A DNA stretch of 36,323 nucleotides from assembly GCA_964428175.1 (NCBI GenBank), contig CAYRXM010000038.1, positions 1 to 36,323 on the forward strand. The letters are read 5' to 3'. Positions within the stretch are counted from its first letter, which is position 1. Each line of letters starts with the position of its first letter. Shown here one piece after another: positions 7,025-14,123 of this stretch. The DNA comes from CAYRXM01 sp964428175. GTDB taxonomy: Bacteria > Chloroflexota > Anaerolineae > JAFGEY01. Under the pieces are notes generated by a model. It searched no databases and had not been told where the DNA came from. It saw nothing but the letters and a program-made list of their open reading frames with translations. The position numbers and the translations under genes were made by a program.

Positions 7025-7861
7025 ATGACCTACCAGATCGATGAACTCGATCAACAAATCATTCGCGCACTGCAAGATAATGGCCGCAAGAGCAACGTCG
7101 AGATCGCCCGCGAGGCGGGCGTCACCGAGGCGACGATCCGCAAGCGCATCGAACGCCTCCTTGCCGAAAGAGTCATCCACCCCACCGTCTGCCCCGACCT
7201 GGCTCAAATTGGCCTCGACACCGGCGCGCTGATCGCCTTACAGGTCGATCTGACCCGCATCGGCCAGATCGCCGCCCGGTTGGCCGACCTGCCCCAGGTG
7301 CGCAGCGTGCGCTATACCACCGGCGAATACGACCTGTTCATCGAGGCCGTGTTCGCGTCCAACCAGGACCTGCTCCATTTTTTGACCACCGCCGTCGCCC
7401 CCATCGAAGGCATTCGCAAAAGCTCGACCTTTCACATCCTCAAGCGGATCAAGAGCGAGCACCAGTGGGTGCTGCCCACACCGCCTCCACCCAGCATCCT
7501 CGTCGTCGACGACGACCCCGACTTTGTCCAGGCCACGCGCATCATTCTCGAATCGCAAGGGATGCAAGTCATCGCCGCGGCCAACGGCGACGAAGCACTG
7601 AACTGCCTGCAGCACGCCAGGCCATCACTGGTGATCATGGACATCATGATGCACGGCATCCTCGACGGTTTGAACGCAAGCTGGCAAATCCAGGCCGACC
7701 CGGCCCTGAAAAACCTCCCCATCCTCGTCGTCTCTTCCATCGCCGACTCGGATTACGCCGAAATGTTTCCCAGCGAAGGACATTTCCCGGCCGACCGGTT
7801 TCTCGCCAAGCCGGTCGCAGCGGACAAATTGATCGCCGAAGTCAAGCGTTTCTTAAAATGA
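7025..7861 (+). CDS. Lrp/AsnC-type regulator fused to a receiver domain
   Basis: A 278-residue fusion. Residues about 1-60 are an Lrp/AsnC winged helix-turn-helix (IDELDQQIIRALQDNGRKS, then GVTEATIRKRIERLL), and about 65-150 the RAM ligand/oligomerisation domain (LIALQVDL, VRYTTGEYDLFIEAV). After a PTPPPP linker, residues about 160-278 form a CheY-like receiver with acidic pair DDD, phosphoacceptor Asp in MDIMMHGILDG and Lys in LAKPV. A GGAAAGGA ribosome site precedes the ATG at 7025; an upstream ATG falls inside the promoter. DNA binding would thus be under phosphorylation as well as RAM-domain control. It is the first gene of the operon, with the cognate kinase probably encoded at 11394-12935. 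A receiver placed after an Lrp module is unusual. Confidence 0.9.
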   Translation: MTYQIDELDQQIIRALQDNGRKSNVEIAREAGVTEATIRKRIERLLAERVIHPTVCPDLAQIGLDTGALIALQVDLTRIGQIAARLADLPQVRSVRYTTGEYDLFIEAVFASNQDLLHFLTTAVAPIEGIRKSSTFHILKRIKSEHQWVLPTPPPPSILVVDDDPDFVQATRIILESQGMQVIAAANGDEALNCLQHARPSLVIMDIMMHGILDGLNASWQIQADPALKNLPILVVSSIADSDYAEMFPSEGHFPADRFLAKPVAADKLIAEVKRFLK

Positions 7862-7880
7862 CAGAAACAGGAGGAAAGCA

Positions 7881-8258
7881 ATGGCTGCTCGCATACTCGT
7901 CGTCGACGACGACCCGGATTTTGTGGAAATCATCCGCACTGTGCTGCTCAAGGAAGGCTACCAGGTAGACACCGCTGCCAACGGCGACCAGGCCCTGGCC
8001 CAAATCCGCGCCGACAAGCCCGACCTGATCGTGCTCGACATCATGATGTCCACCATCCTGGATGGCGTCAACGTCAGCCACGTGCTGCACGACGACCCGG
8101 AACTGACCTCCATCCCGCTGATCATGGTTTCCTCGATCGCCAGCACCGAACACGCCGAAATGTTCCCCACCGACGAATACCTGCACGTCAGCCGCTGGCT
8201 GTCCAAGCCGATCCAGCCGCAAGAACTGATCAAGGCCGTCAAGCGATACGTGGGCTGA
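7881..8258 (+). CDS. single-domain response regulator (receiver) A
   Basis: A 125-residue CheY-like receiver with no output domain. The acidic pair is in ILVVDDDPDF, the phosphoacceptor Asp is in VLDIMMSTILDG, the Thr/Ser switch is in MVSSIA and the Lys in LSKPI. The loop after the phospho-Asp has one extra residue and lacks the usual Pro of DxxMPxxDG, a feature shared with the receivers at 7025, 8350 and 10500. A MFPTDE insertion before the Lys is shared with the receiver at 10500. It starts at ATG 7881, after AGGAGGAAAGC and 19 bases after the Lrp-receiver gene. It is a likely phosphate shuttle or protein-binding regulator in the same relay. Confidence 0.92.
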   Translation: MAARILVVDDDPDFVEIIRTVLLKEGYQVDTAANGDQALAQIRADKPDLIVLDIMMSTILDGVNVSHVLHDDPELTSIPLIMVSSIASTEHAEMFPTDEYLHVSRWLSKPIQPQELIKAVKRYVG

Positions 8259-8349
8259 ACGGGCCTCGCCCCGCCGTGCGCCCTGGCACATCGCCGCACA
8301 TCGATCACGGGTCAGGACGCCGAGTTGAACCGGTATGAGGGAGTGCCGA

Positions 8350-8751
8350 ATGACGTCACCAGCCAGAATTCTCGTCATCGACGACGATCCCGATTTTGTC
8401 GAGTTTGTGCGCATCATCCTCCAGGCCCAAGGGTACGATGTGTTATGCGCCTACAATGCCGAACACGGCCTCGAACTGCTGCGCCGCGAACGACCCGACC
8501 TCGTTCTGCTCGACATATTGATGTCGTACAGCATGGCCGGGCTGCAAGTCACCCGGACGATACAACAGGATGCCGATCTATCGACCATCCCACTGATCGT
8601 CATCTCGTCTGTTTTCACCGACCAGCAAGCGCTGGAACACCAGGAAAGCATGTCCGCGATCAGCGCCTTTCTCACCAAACCCGTCGAACCCAGCGAACTG
8701 GTGCAGTTGATCCGTGACACGCTCGCCGGCAAACAGACCAGGCCGGCTTGA
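8350..8751 (+). CDS. single-domain response regulator (receiver) B
   Basis: A 133-residue receiver without output domain. The acidic residues are in ILVIDDDPDF, the phospho-Asp in LLDILMSYSMAG, the switch Ser in VISSVF and the Lys in LTKPV. It is the most divergent of the four receivers: the Asp-Gly after the phosphorylation loop is Ala-Gly, and the FPTDE block is replaced by EHQESMSAI. I start at ATG 8350, which follows GAGGGAG; an in-frame start at 8335 lacks such a site. It lies 91 bases after receiver A, the longest gap in the operon, and 16 bases before the NuoE gene. Confidence 0.9.
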   Translation: MTSPARILVIDDDPDFVEFVRIILQAQGYDVLCAYNAEHGLELLRRERPDLVLLDILMSYSMAGLQVTRTIQQDADLSTIPLIVISSVFTDQQALEHQESMSAISAFLTKPVEPSELVQLIRDTLAGKQTRPA

Positions 8752-8767
8752 CGGACAAGGAGGCAAA

Positions 8768-9211
8768 ATGCCCGCATCCATCCAAGATCCACAAAAACGC
8801 TCAATGCTGCTCACCGCGCTCTATATCGCCCAAGAACAGCACGGCTATCTGAGCCAGGAAGCCGTCCGCCAGACGGCCAGCCGGCTGGGAATAAGCGAGA
8901 AGGACGTGTTCGAAACGGCCAGTTTTTACAGCATGTTCCGAACCGAGCCGGCCGGCCGCTACGTGCTCCAGGTCTGCGTTGGCCTGTGCTGCTGGCTGGA
9001 AGGCGGCGGTGAAAAACTGGTCGAATTCATCGGTGAAAAGTTGGGCATTGCACCCGGCGAAACCACTGCCGACGGGTTGTTCACCTTACAAACGGTGGAA
9101 TGCCTGGCCTCGTGCGGCACGTCGCCCACCATGCGCGTCAACGACGACCTGTACGAAGACCTGACCGTCGACAAGCTCGACCGCTTGATCGACCAACTGG
9201 CCGGGAGGTAA
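8768..9211 (+). CDS. nuoE: NuoE-like [2Fe-2S] thioredoxin-fold subunit
   Basis: A 147-residue NuoE/HoxE-family protein of normal length for the compact form. The N-terminal helical region (LLTALYIAQEQHGYLSQEAV, ISEKDVFETASFYSMF) and the thioredoxin-like [2Fe-2S] domain are complete. The four ligands are Cys in VCVGLCC (Cx4C uses the second of the paired cysteines) and Cys-x3-Cys in ECLASCGTSP. AAGGAGGCAAA precedes the ATG at 8768. It overlaps nothing but is only four bases from NuoF, so the two are made together as an NADH-oxidising pair. No NuoG is present in this operon, so the electron acceptor of the 2Fe-2S centre is unknown. Confidence 0.93.
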   Translation: MPASIQDPQKRSMLLTALYIAQEQHGYLSQEAVRQTASRLGISEKDVFETASFYSMFRTEPAGRYVLQVCVGLCCWLEGGGEKLVEFIGEKLGIAPGETTADGLFTLQTVECLASCGTSPTMRVNDDLYEDLTVDKLDRLIDQLAGR

Positions 9212-9215
9212 GCCC

Positions 9216-10484
9216 ATGACCACACCATTCGAACCCATTTTGCTGCGCAACGTCTACCACCCCAACTCGGAGAAAATCGACACCTATCTCCAGCACGGCG
9301 GCTACCAGGCCGTGCGCAGGGCCCTGCTCGAACACACCCCCGCCGAATTGATCGACATGGTCAAAGTCTCCAAGCTGCGCGGTCGGGGCGGCGCCGGCTT
9401 TCCGGCCGGACTCAAATGGAGCTTTATGCCCAAGGATGATATTGTAAAATATGTCTGCGTCAACACTGACGAGGGCGAGCCAGGCACTTTTAAGGACCGC
9501 CTGTTGATCGAAAAAGACCCGCACCAGGTGATCGAGGGCATCATCATCGCCAGCTATGCCGTCGGCGCGCACCGGGCTTTTATTTACATCCGCGGCGAAT
9601 TTTTCCTCGGCGTCAAACGCTGGATCAAGGCCATCGACGATGCCTACCGGCGCGGCTACCTGGGCCAAAACATCCTCGGCAGCGGCTTCGATCTGGACCT
9701 GTCGGTGCATCGCGGCGCGGGAGCCTATATCTGCGGCGAAGAAACGGCGCTGATCAACAGCCTGGAGGGCAAACGCGGCGAACCGCGCCAGAAACCGCCC
9801 TACCCGGCGCAAAAGGGCCTGTGGGGCCAACCGACGCTGGTACACAACGTCGAGACGCTGGCCAACATACCACACATCGTGCTCAACGGCGGCGACTGGT
9901 ACGCCGGCATCGGCACCGAAAAAAGCACCGGCCCCAAGCTGTTCTGCGTCGCCGGGCACGTCAAACAGCGCGGTAATTTCGAGCTGCCGCTGGGCACGTC
10001 GCTGCGCGATATCATCTATGAGCACGCCGGCGGCATGCGCGCCGACCGCCCGCTCAAGGCAGTCATCCCCGGCGGCGCGTCGACGCCCGTACTGCCCGCC
10101 CAATACGTCGATGTCAATATGGACTTTGAATCACTGGCCGAGGCCGGGTCGGCGCTGGGCACCGGCGCGATCACCGTATTCGACGACAGCGTCTCGATGG
10201 TCGAGGTGGCCTACCGGATCAGCGAATTTTTCGTCCACGAGTCGTGCGGACGCTGCGCCCCCTGCCGCATCGGCACCCGGCGCATGCTGGAAGTCCTGGA
10301 GCGCATTGTCGGCGGCCGAGGGCGAGAGGGCGACATCGATCTGCTGCTCTCGATCTGCGGGGGCATTGCCGGGAATACCTTTTGCCCGCTGGGCGATGCG
10401 GCAATCAGCCCGGTGCAGAGCAGCATCAAGCATTTCCGCGACGAATACGAGTATTACATTGCGCACAAAAAAAGCCCGATATAA
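9216..10484 (+). CDS. nuoF: NuoF-like NADH-binding FMN/[4Fe-4S] subunit
   Basis: A 422-residue NuoF, full length. The NADH/FMN glycine-rich stretch GRGGAGFPAGLKW is near residues 55-67, the flavin-site blocks CVNTDEGEPGTFKDR and YICGEETALINSLEG follow, and the N3 [4Fe-4S] ligands are in SCGRCAPCR and TFCPLGDA. All catalytic features seen in complex I NuoF look intact, so it should oxidise NADH (or reduce NAD+) and pass electrons to its cluster and to NuoE. GGGAGGTAAGCCC precedes ATG 9216. It lies between receivers rather than with nuoG or hox genes. It may donate to the reduced complex encoded at 1083-5867, to HoxHY, or act as a redox sensor. Confidence 0.95.
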   Translation: MTTPFEPILLRNVYHPNSEKIDTYLQHGGYQAVRRALLEHTPAELIDMVKVSKLRGRGGAGFPAGLKWSFMPKDDIVKYVCVNTDEGEPGTFKDRLLIEKDPHQVIEGIIIASYAVGAHRAFIYIRGEFFLGVKRWIKAIDDAYRRGYLGQNILGSGFDLDLSVHRGAGAYICGEETALINSLEGKRGEPRQKPPYPAQKGLWGQPTLVHNVETLANIPHIVLNGGDWYAGIGTEKSTGPKLFCVAGHVKQRGNFELPLGTSLRDIIYEHAGGMRADRPLKAVIPGGASTPVLPAQYVDVNMDFESLAEAGSALGTGAITVFDDSVSMVEVAYRISEFFVHESCGRCAPCRIGTRRMLEVLERIVGGRGREGDIDLLLSICGGIAGNTFCPLGDAAISPVQSSIKHFRDEYEYYIAHKKSPI

Positions 10485-10499
10485 CAAAGGAGTCAAGCG

Positions 10500-10877
10500 A
10501 TGCCCAAGATTCTAATCGTTGATGACGATCCCGACTTTGTCGAATCGACCCGCATGATGCTCGAACCGCATGGCTATACGGTGTCCAGCGCGGGCAACAG
10601 CGCGCAGGGCTTGAAGGCGCTGGCCGCCGACAAGCCCGACCTGGTCATCCTCGACGTGATCATGAGCACCATCCTCGATGGGCTGTCGATGAGCCAGCAA
10701 ATGGCCGAACTGGCTGAGTTCAAGGACGTGCCCATCCTGATGGTCACCTCGATCGCCAACACCGATTACGCCGCACTGTTCCCCACCGACGAGTCGATCA
10801 ACATCGGCGGGTTTTTGACCAAGCCCATTGCCCCGGATCAACTGCTCGGCCAGATCAAACGGTTGTTGAAAACATAG
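10500..10877 (+). CDS. single-domain response regulator (receiver) C
   Basis: A 125-residue receiver closely similar to receiver A: ILIVDDDPDF, phospho-Asp in ILDVIMSTILDG, switch Thr in MVTSIA, then ALFPTDE and the Lys in LTKPI. The shared STILDG and FPTDE blocks point to duplication within the operon. ATG 10500 follows AAAGGAG, 15 bases after NuoF. No DNA-binding or enzymatic output is attached, so it must act on a protein partner; NuoE, NuoF or the ACT protein beside it are candidates by position only. Confidence 0.92.
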   Translation: MPKILIVDDDPDFVESTRMMLEPHGYTVSSAGNSAQGLKALAADKPDLVILDVIMSTILDGLSMSQQMAELAEFKDVPILMVTSIANTDYAALFPTDESINIGGFLTKPIAPDQLLGQIKRLLKT

Positions 10878-10907
10878 CCTTTTCGACAGAATGATGTGGA
10901 GGTGACG

Positions 10908-11381
10908 ATGAAAAAGGTAAAAATCGGCGGGGTGATCAAAAACCCCAATCTATCCGAGATCGGCGTCAAAGGCATTCCCTCGCGCCCCGGCACGGCGGCG
11001 GCCATCCTCGGCGCGCTGGGCGAGGCAAACATCAACGTCCAGTTTGTCGTTCACTGTGTGGGCAACAACGGGCGCGACAACATCGTCTTTTGCGTCAGCC
11101 GCGACGACCTGGCAGCTTCGCTCGAAATCATAGAACGGCTCAAGGAAACGATCAACGCCGAGAGCGTCACCCACCAGCCCGACGTCGCCACCGTCGCCAT
11201 CTTTGGCCCCGACTTTCGCGAGCGCCCCGGCATCGCCGGGACGATGTTCAAGGCCCTGGCGGCCTGGCAGATCAACATCCTGGCCATCTCGACCTCCATC
11301 TCGACCGTTTCCTGCGTGATCGCCGCCGACCGGCTGAACGATGCCGTCGCCGCCATGCACGACGCCTTTGACCTGCCCTGA
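10908..11381 (+). CDS. double-ACT-domain protein, aspartokinase regulatory-domain type
   Basis: A 157-residue protein made of two ACT domains and nothing else. IGVKGIPSRPGTAAAILGAL begins the first and GPDFRERPGIAGTMFKALA the second. ISTSISTVSCVI followed by a DAVAAMHDAF helix is the ending seen in the regulatory tail of aspartate kinases. No kinase domain is present here or nearby. ACT pairs of this kind bind amino acids (Lys/Thr in aspartokinase), so this may be a free-standing small-molecule sensor. ATG 10908 is chosen because GGAGGTGAC precedes it; a GTG at 10896 lies upstream of that site. It sits between receiver C and the histidine kinase, 12 bases from the latter. Confidence 0.85.
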   Translation: MKKVKIGGVIKNPNLSEIGVKGIPSRPGTAAAILGALGEANINVQFVVHCVGNNGRDNIVFCVSRDDLAASLEIIERLKETINAESVTHQPDVATVAIFGPDFRERPGIAGTMFKALAAWQINILAISTSISTVSCVIAADRLNDAVAAMHDAFDLP

Positions 11382-11393
11382 GATGAGCGCAAA

Positions 11394-12935
11394 ATGAGCG
11401 AATTATTGAGTGTTCCTGCCCACCTGGAGATGGATGAGCGCATCCGTTGGCTGCTGCAAATGCGCTGGCTGGCGGTTCTTTTCACCCTGGCCGCCGCACT
11501 GACCGCCCACAACATGCTCCCCGGCACATTGCCCATCCTGGCCCTGTTGAGCACCATAGCGGCGATTGCGCTGTACAATGGGGTCCTTGCTCTCTATGTG
11601 CGCGCCCTGAAACGCCAGCCCGGTGACGCTTATCGACAGTACACAACCATCGCCCATGTACAACAGGCGCTGGACATTTTCGCCCTCCTGGTCTTGTTCC
11701 ATTTTTCGGGCGGGCTGGAAAACCCCTTTCTCTTTTTCTTTGTCGTGCCGGCGATCAATGCCAGCATTGTTTTTTCCAGGCGGGTCAGTATGGGGTATGC
11801 GACCCTGACCGTCCTGTTCATCTGGGGATTGCTCTTACTGGAAGCAAGCGGCGCCATTCCCCATTACAATCTGCACGGCTATCGCGCGCCCACCCGCTAC
11901 CAGGAACCGCTGCAAGTGATCAGCGTCGGCCTGGCCCTCTCATCGCTCGTGTTCTTTGTCTCCTATTTTAGCTCGTCCATCGTCGGCCGGCTGCGCCAGC
12001 ACACCCAGGAACTATGGGAGTCCAACCTGTCGTGCGAAACCCGCGCCGGCGAACTGACCCGGCTCAACGAACAGCTCGCCACGGCCAACGAACAGTTGGC
12101 CGAGTCCAACGCGGCCTGCGAACTGCGCGCCGGCGAACTGGCCCGGCTCAATGAACAGTTGGCTGAGGCCAACCTCTCCTGCGAACTGCGCGCCGGCGAA
12201 CTGGCTGCAGCCAACGAACAGTTGGCCGAGATGAACAAAAGACTCAAGGAACTCGACGACGCGCGCATGCAATTTACCTTGCTGGTCACGCACGAACTGC
12301 GCGCCCCGGTGGCGGCCATTCACAGCTACATCAAGCTGATCCTCGACGGATATGTGCCCGAAGAACGCCAGCGCGAAATTCTGGAGCGTTCCGAGCAGCG
12401 CGCACGCGAGCAGCTCGACCTGATCGCCGACCTGCTCGAACTGGGCAAAATCCAGCAGCGCGCCCGGATGGGCCAAAGCAAGCCGGTGCTGGTGCAAGAG
12501 ATGCTCGAAACGGTATGCGAGACGGTCAGCTCGTGGGCCGACGAACGCCAGATCGCGCTCAACACCGAGATCGAGCCGGACCTGCCGCCGGTGACCGCCG
12601 CGCCCAACCACATCAAGCAGCTGTGGATGAATCTGGTCAGCAATGGGATCAAGTACACCCGCCCCGGCGGCCAGGTGACGGCCTCGGTGCGACGGGAAGG
12701 GGATTGGATCGTCGGGGCGGTGCAAGACACGGGCATCGGCATCGACCCGCAGGATCAGGCGCGGATTTTTGAGGATTTTTTCCGCACCGACGAGGCCAAA
12801 ACGATGGAACGGCAGGGCACCGGCCTGGGCCTGTCCATCGTCAAGCGCATCGTCGAGATTTATGGCGGCGAGGTCGGGCTGGAATCAGAGGCCGGTGTCG
12901 GCACCACGTTCACCTTTAGACTGCCCCTAATCTGA
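11394..12935 (+). CDS. membrane histidine kinase with repeated coiled-coil linker
   Basis: A 513-residue sensor kinase. Residues about 25-200 hold roughly six hydrophobic segments with very short loops, a membrane-embedded sensor with no periplasmic domain. Residues about 210-290 are a coiled coil of repeated units (CELRAGELARLNEQLAEAN type). The dimerisation domain carries the phospho-His in LLVTHELRAPVAAIHSYIK near residue 302. The ATPase domain has the N box (LWMNLVSNGIKYT), G1 (DTGIGID), F box (IFEDFFR) and G2 (GTGLGLSIVKRI). It ends the operon. It is the only kinase in the window and the likely phosphodonor for the four receivers. The linker could transmit a membrane or redox signal to the kinase core. 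Confidence 0.93.
   Translation: MSELLSVPAHLEMDERIRWLLQMRWLAVLFTLAAALTAHNMLPGTLPILALLSTIAAIALYNGVLALYVRALKRQPGDAYRQYTTIAHVQQALDIFALLVLFHFSGGLENPFLFFFVVPAINASIVFSRRVSMGYATLTVLFIWGLLLLEASGAIPHYNLHGYRAPTRYQEPLQVISVGLALSSLVFFVSYFSSSIVGRLRQHTQELWESNLSCETRAGELTRLNEQLATANEQLAESNAACELRAGELARLNEQLAEANLSCELRAGELAAANEQLAEMNKRLKELDDARMQFTLLVTHELRAPVAAIHSYIKLILDGYVPEERQREILERSEQRAREQLDLIADLLELGKIQQRARMGQSKPVLVQEMLETVCETVSSWADERQIALNTEIEPDLPPVTAAPNHIKQLWMNLVSNGIKYTRPGGQVTASVRREGDWIVGAVQDTGIGIDPQDQARIFEDFFRTDEAKTMERQGTGLGLSIVKRIVEIYGGEVGLESEAGVGTTFTFRLPLI
12021..12236 (+). repeat. tandem repeats encoding the kinase coiled coil
   Basis: Three diverged copies of a unit encoding S/A-N-x-x-C-E-x-R-A-G-E-L are interleaved with NEQLAE(A/S/M)N motifs. 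Codons match between copies (GAACTGCGCGCCGGCGAACT recurs), indicating recent internal duplication. Length variation of this stretch between strains would change the signalling helix. Confidence 0.7.
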
Positions 12936-12969
12936 AAATTAATCCCGACGAAAAATCGTTTCCGGTAAG

Positions 12970-12990
12970 TGGCCCCTACGAGGCCATTTT
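12970..12990 (+). terminator. possible terminator of the kinase operon
   Basis: TGGCC (12970-12974), a 7-base loop, GGCCA (12982-12986) and TTTT (12987-12990), 35 bases after the kinase stop and before the convergent hypE stop. The stem is short, so confidence is modest. The rest of 12936-13042 shows nothing recognisable. Confidence 0.4.
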
Positions 12991-13042
12991 CTACCTGGTG
13001 ATGCGCGGCGGGCCGATGCCCCGCCTGGTGCATGCCGACTTG

Positions 13043-14068
13043 TCAGCAAATCCGCGGCAGTTGATCCCCGCTCAACATATCGAGCAAGCGGTGCGCGCCC
13101 AGCGGCGTCTGGAGTACCACCCGCCCGGCGTGCGCCCCGGTCACCCGGCCAATGATCGCCGCATCTCGCCCCAACGGATGGCCTTTTAGCACCTCAAGCG
13201 CCCGCGCCGCTGCCTCTGGCGCTGCGCCGACGACCACCTTGCCTTCGTTTGCCACGTACAGCGGGTCCAGCCCCAAAAATTCACATGCGCCGCGCACCGA
13301 CTCTTTGAGCGGGATGGCCGCCTCTTGCACCTCGATGCCCAGCCCCGCCGCCATCGCCCACTCGTTCAACGTCGAAGCCAGGCCGCCGCGCGTGGGATCG
13401 CGCATCGCCCGCACCTGTCCCGGACAGGCAGACAGCAGATCGGCGATCAGGCCGTTGAGCGGCGCACAGTCGCTTTCCAGCGTCGAGTCGAAAGCCAGCC
13501 CCTCGCGCCCGATCATGACTGCCATACCATGGTCGCCCAACGTCCCGTTGACCAGAATCGCGTCGCCGGGGCGCAGATTGGCCGGTTTCAACCCCAGTGG
13601 ATGGATGCCCACCCCTGCCGTGTTGATGAACAGCCCGTCTGCCGCGCCGCGATTGACCACCTTGGTATCGCCGGCGACGATCTGCACCCCCGCCGCGCGC
13701 GCCGTCTCAGCCATCGACCTGACGACCCGCTCCAGCGTTTCCAGCGGCAGCCCCTCCTCGATGATAAACCCCGCGCTGAGGTATTTGGGCTGTGCGCCGG
13801 ACACGGCCAAGTCGTTGACCGTGCCACACACGGCCAATTTGCCGATGTCGCCGCCGGGGAAAAAAAGCGGCGAAATGACGTAACTGTCGGTGGTCAGGGC
13901 GATCTGGTCGCCCGGCAGGCGCAGTGTGGCCGCGTCGTTCAGTTCAGACAGCACATCGTTGGCAAAATGCCGGACGAACACGCCCTCGACCAGCTCGTGA
14001 CTCAACTGCCCGCCGCTGCCGTGGGCCAGGGTGATGGTTGGAGATAACTCGTTTGTATCAGGCATCAT
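13043..14068 (-). CDS. hypE: HypE, carbamoyl dehydratase for hydrogenase cyanide ligands
   Basis: A 341-residue HypE. With HypF it makes the CN ligands of the NiFe centre: HypF carbamoylates its C-terminal Cys and HypE dehydrates this to thiocyanate. The AHGSGG start, DDAATL-like ELNDAATL, TTDSYVISPLFFPGGDIG, GTVNDLAVSGA and MRDPTRGGLA are AIR-synthase-fold family blocks. The protein ends in LPRIC, so the essential C-terminal Cys is present. Two adjacent ATGs (14068 and 14065) are possible starts; both are preceded by GGAACAAA. It is the last gene of the hyp run and is convergent with the kinase operon. Confidence 0.96.
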   Translation of the reverse strand: MMPDTNELSPTITLAHGSGGQLSHELVEGVFVRHFANDVLSELNDAATLRLPGDQIALTTDSYVISPLFFPGGDIGKLAVCGTVNDLAVSGAQPKYLSAGFIIEEGLPLETLERVVRSMAETARAAGVQIVAGDTKVVNRGAADGLFINTAGVGIHPLGLKPANLRPGDAILVNGTLGDHGMAVMIGREGLAFDSTLESDCAPLNGLIADLLSACPGQVRAMRDPTRGGLASTLNEWAMAAGLGIEVQEAAIPLKESVRGACEFLGLDPLYVANEGKVVVGAAPEAAARALEVLKGHPLGRDAAIIGRVTGAHAGRVVLQTPLGAHRLLDMLSGDQLPRIC

Positions 14069-14090
14069 TTTGTTCCGTTGATCCAAGACG

Positions 14091-14121
14091 GCCGACCGCC
14101 CTCAGCTTGTTGGCGGTCGGC
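14091..14121 (-). repeat. 10-bp inverted repeat and heptads between the lipoprotein gene and hypE
   Basis: GCCGACCGCC (14091-14100) and GGCGGTCGGC (14112-14121) form a strong hairpin just after the lipoprotein stop. The right side continues as 7-base units GTCGGCG, GTCAGTC, GCCGACG (14116-14136), the same motif as at 17511-17538. There is no T-run, so it may be a processing or stability element rather than a terminator. Confidence 0.6.
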
Positions 14122-14123
14122 GG

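Noticed and set aside
12998..13189. 63-codon plus-strand frame, extendable upstream, after the kinase gene
   Set aside because: It runs into the antisense of hypE, has no ribosome site at a credible start and no recognisable motif.
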